From the NCBI RefSeq assembly GCF_019973375.1, contig NZ_BPTV01000002.1, positions 124,001 to 188,000 of the forward strand: a stretch of DNA of 64,000 nucleotides, written 5' to 3'. Positions 63,319-64,000 of this stretch are shown here, in pieces. The stretch's first letter is position 1; the number at the start of each line of letters is the position of its first letter. The stretch comes from Prevotella lacticifex (GTDB taxonomy: Bacteria; Bacteroidota; Bacteroidia; Bacteroidales; Bacteroidaceae). Both the position numbers and the translations under genes were made by a program. The notes beneath the pieces were generated by a model. That model was not told the origin of the DNA. It was given only the letters and a program-made list of their open reading frames with translations, and searched no databases.

Positions 63319-64000
63319 ATGCACAAAGGTCAGTTCATCTTCACTCAGGTCTGCAAGTTCTTGCCCAAACGAGCTTTTGATTGTCTTGTAAATAAATATG
63401 ATGGCAATAAGTGGGTAAAGTCATTCACTTGTTGGAATCATCTCCTTGTTTTGATATACGGTCAACTCTCCAATAGAGAAAGTCTAAGAGACTTGGTGAC
63501 ATCACTCGCTCCCTTTCGTAATATGTTTCATCACCTCGGGTTTGGAGCCAACGTAACGAGGAGCAACTTGTCCAAAGCTAACGAGCAACGCGACCCAAGA
63601 ATATTTGAGGAGTATGCACTCAAACTTATATCAATAGCAAGAGAGAAACGCACAGGCTTAAAGGACTTCTTCATTAGCAACAATGTGTATGCGTTTGATT
63701 CTACCACTATATCTTTATGTTTGTCTGTGTTTTGGTGGACGAAGCTTCATCACGGAAAAAGTGGCGTAAAGGTACATACACTATTTGATGTCAAGAACAG
63801 CATTCCTTCGTTTGCCATAATCACTGGCGCGGAAATACACGACTCGCAAGTCATGGATCAGATTCCATATGAGGTGGACAGTTTTTATATCTTTGACCGT
63901 GCATACATGGACACAAAGCAATTATATGCCATTGACAAGGTTGGGGCATTCTTCGTTGTGAGAGAAAAACAAAGGATGGTTTACGAAGTAGTAGAAGATA
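63319..64000 (+). mobile_element. IS4-family transposase, cut by the window end
   Basis: 227 residues without a stop. It opens MHKGQFIFTQVCKFLPKRAF, then WNHLLVLIYGQLSNRESLRD and FHHLGFGANVTRSNLSKANE, the N-terminal domain seen in many Bacteroidales IS4 transposases. The first catalytic Asp is in NNVYAFDSTTISLCLS and the second in YIFDRAYMD. The last (Glu) motif lies beyond the window. The frame is intact, so the element may be active. Confidence 0.85.

Overview
The window looks like a chromosomal segment of a Bacteroidales bacterium, most likely Prevotellaceae (Prevotella/Segatella-like). The organism call is inference. It rests on TAnnTTTG promoter elements upstream of many genes, a complex I operon without nuoEFG and with fused nuoCD, a ResB-CcsA fusion, a GLPGLI protein, secreted proteins with short C-terminal sorting-like tails, and a secreted pectinase. 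No rRNA, tRNA or CRISPR array was recognised.

Layout. 1-909: intergenic repeats and the terminator of the nuo operon. 910-11363 (minus): nuoA-B-CD-H-I-J-K-L-M-N. 11.9-24.2 kb: a secreted OB-fold/chitobiase-like protein, a hemerythrin-LuxR regulator, a cytochrome c biogenesis fusion, a GLPGLI gene with a stop codon in its signal peptide, a metallo-hydrolase lipoprotein, a rhodanese lipoprotein and a large pectin methylesterase-pectate lyase. 24.2-30.7 kb: repeats, two small membrane proteins, a decaying patch (rtcB fragment, frameshifted WYL regulator, frameshifted exonuclease, regulator remnant) and a VapBC-like toxin-antitoxin pair. 30.8-32.6 kb: a protein with four helicase-associated-type repeats and an unknown partner.

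32.5-57.8 kb (minus) is a large, AT-rich surface polysaccharide locus. It holds a flippase, an EpsG-like polymerase, many glycosyltransferases, two pyruvyl transferases, F420H2-dehydrogenase-beta-like proteins, acyltransferases, a WecG/TagA enzyme and a nucleotidyltransferase. Its most striking property is a set of long poly-G/poly-C tracts inside reading frames (42643, 45637, 48922, 49330, 53906, 55053). Four genes are out of frame exactly at the tract. In five genes the restoring length is 8 or another value equal to 2 modulo 3, and one gene has exactly 8 and is intact. This is the expected signature of slipped-strand phase variation of a capsule or O-antigen. A GT11 fucosyltransferase next to a GT6 transferase with the bacterial NxN motif suggests a blood-group-like terminal structure.

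Two cassettes of possible defence function lie in the same transcription direction. One is inside the polysaccharide locus (34.5-39.5 kb: DUF2971, a 653-residue unknown, and two phospholipase-D-like proteins). The other is immediately upstream of the flippase (57.8-62.5 kb: DUF262 protein, AAA ATPase, a 163-residue unknown, and a protein with an RxxxxH HEPN-like motif). The window ends in IS66 remnants and an IS4-family transposase cut by the right edge.
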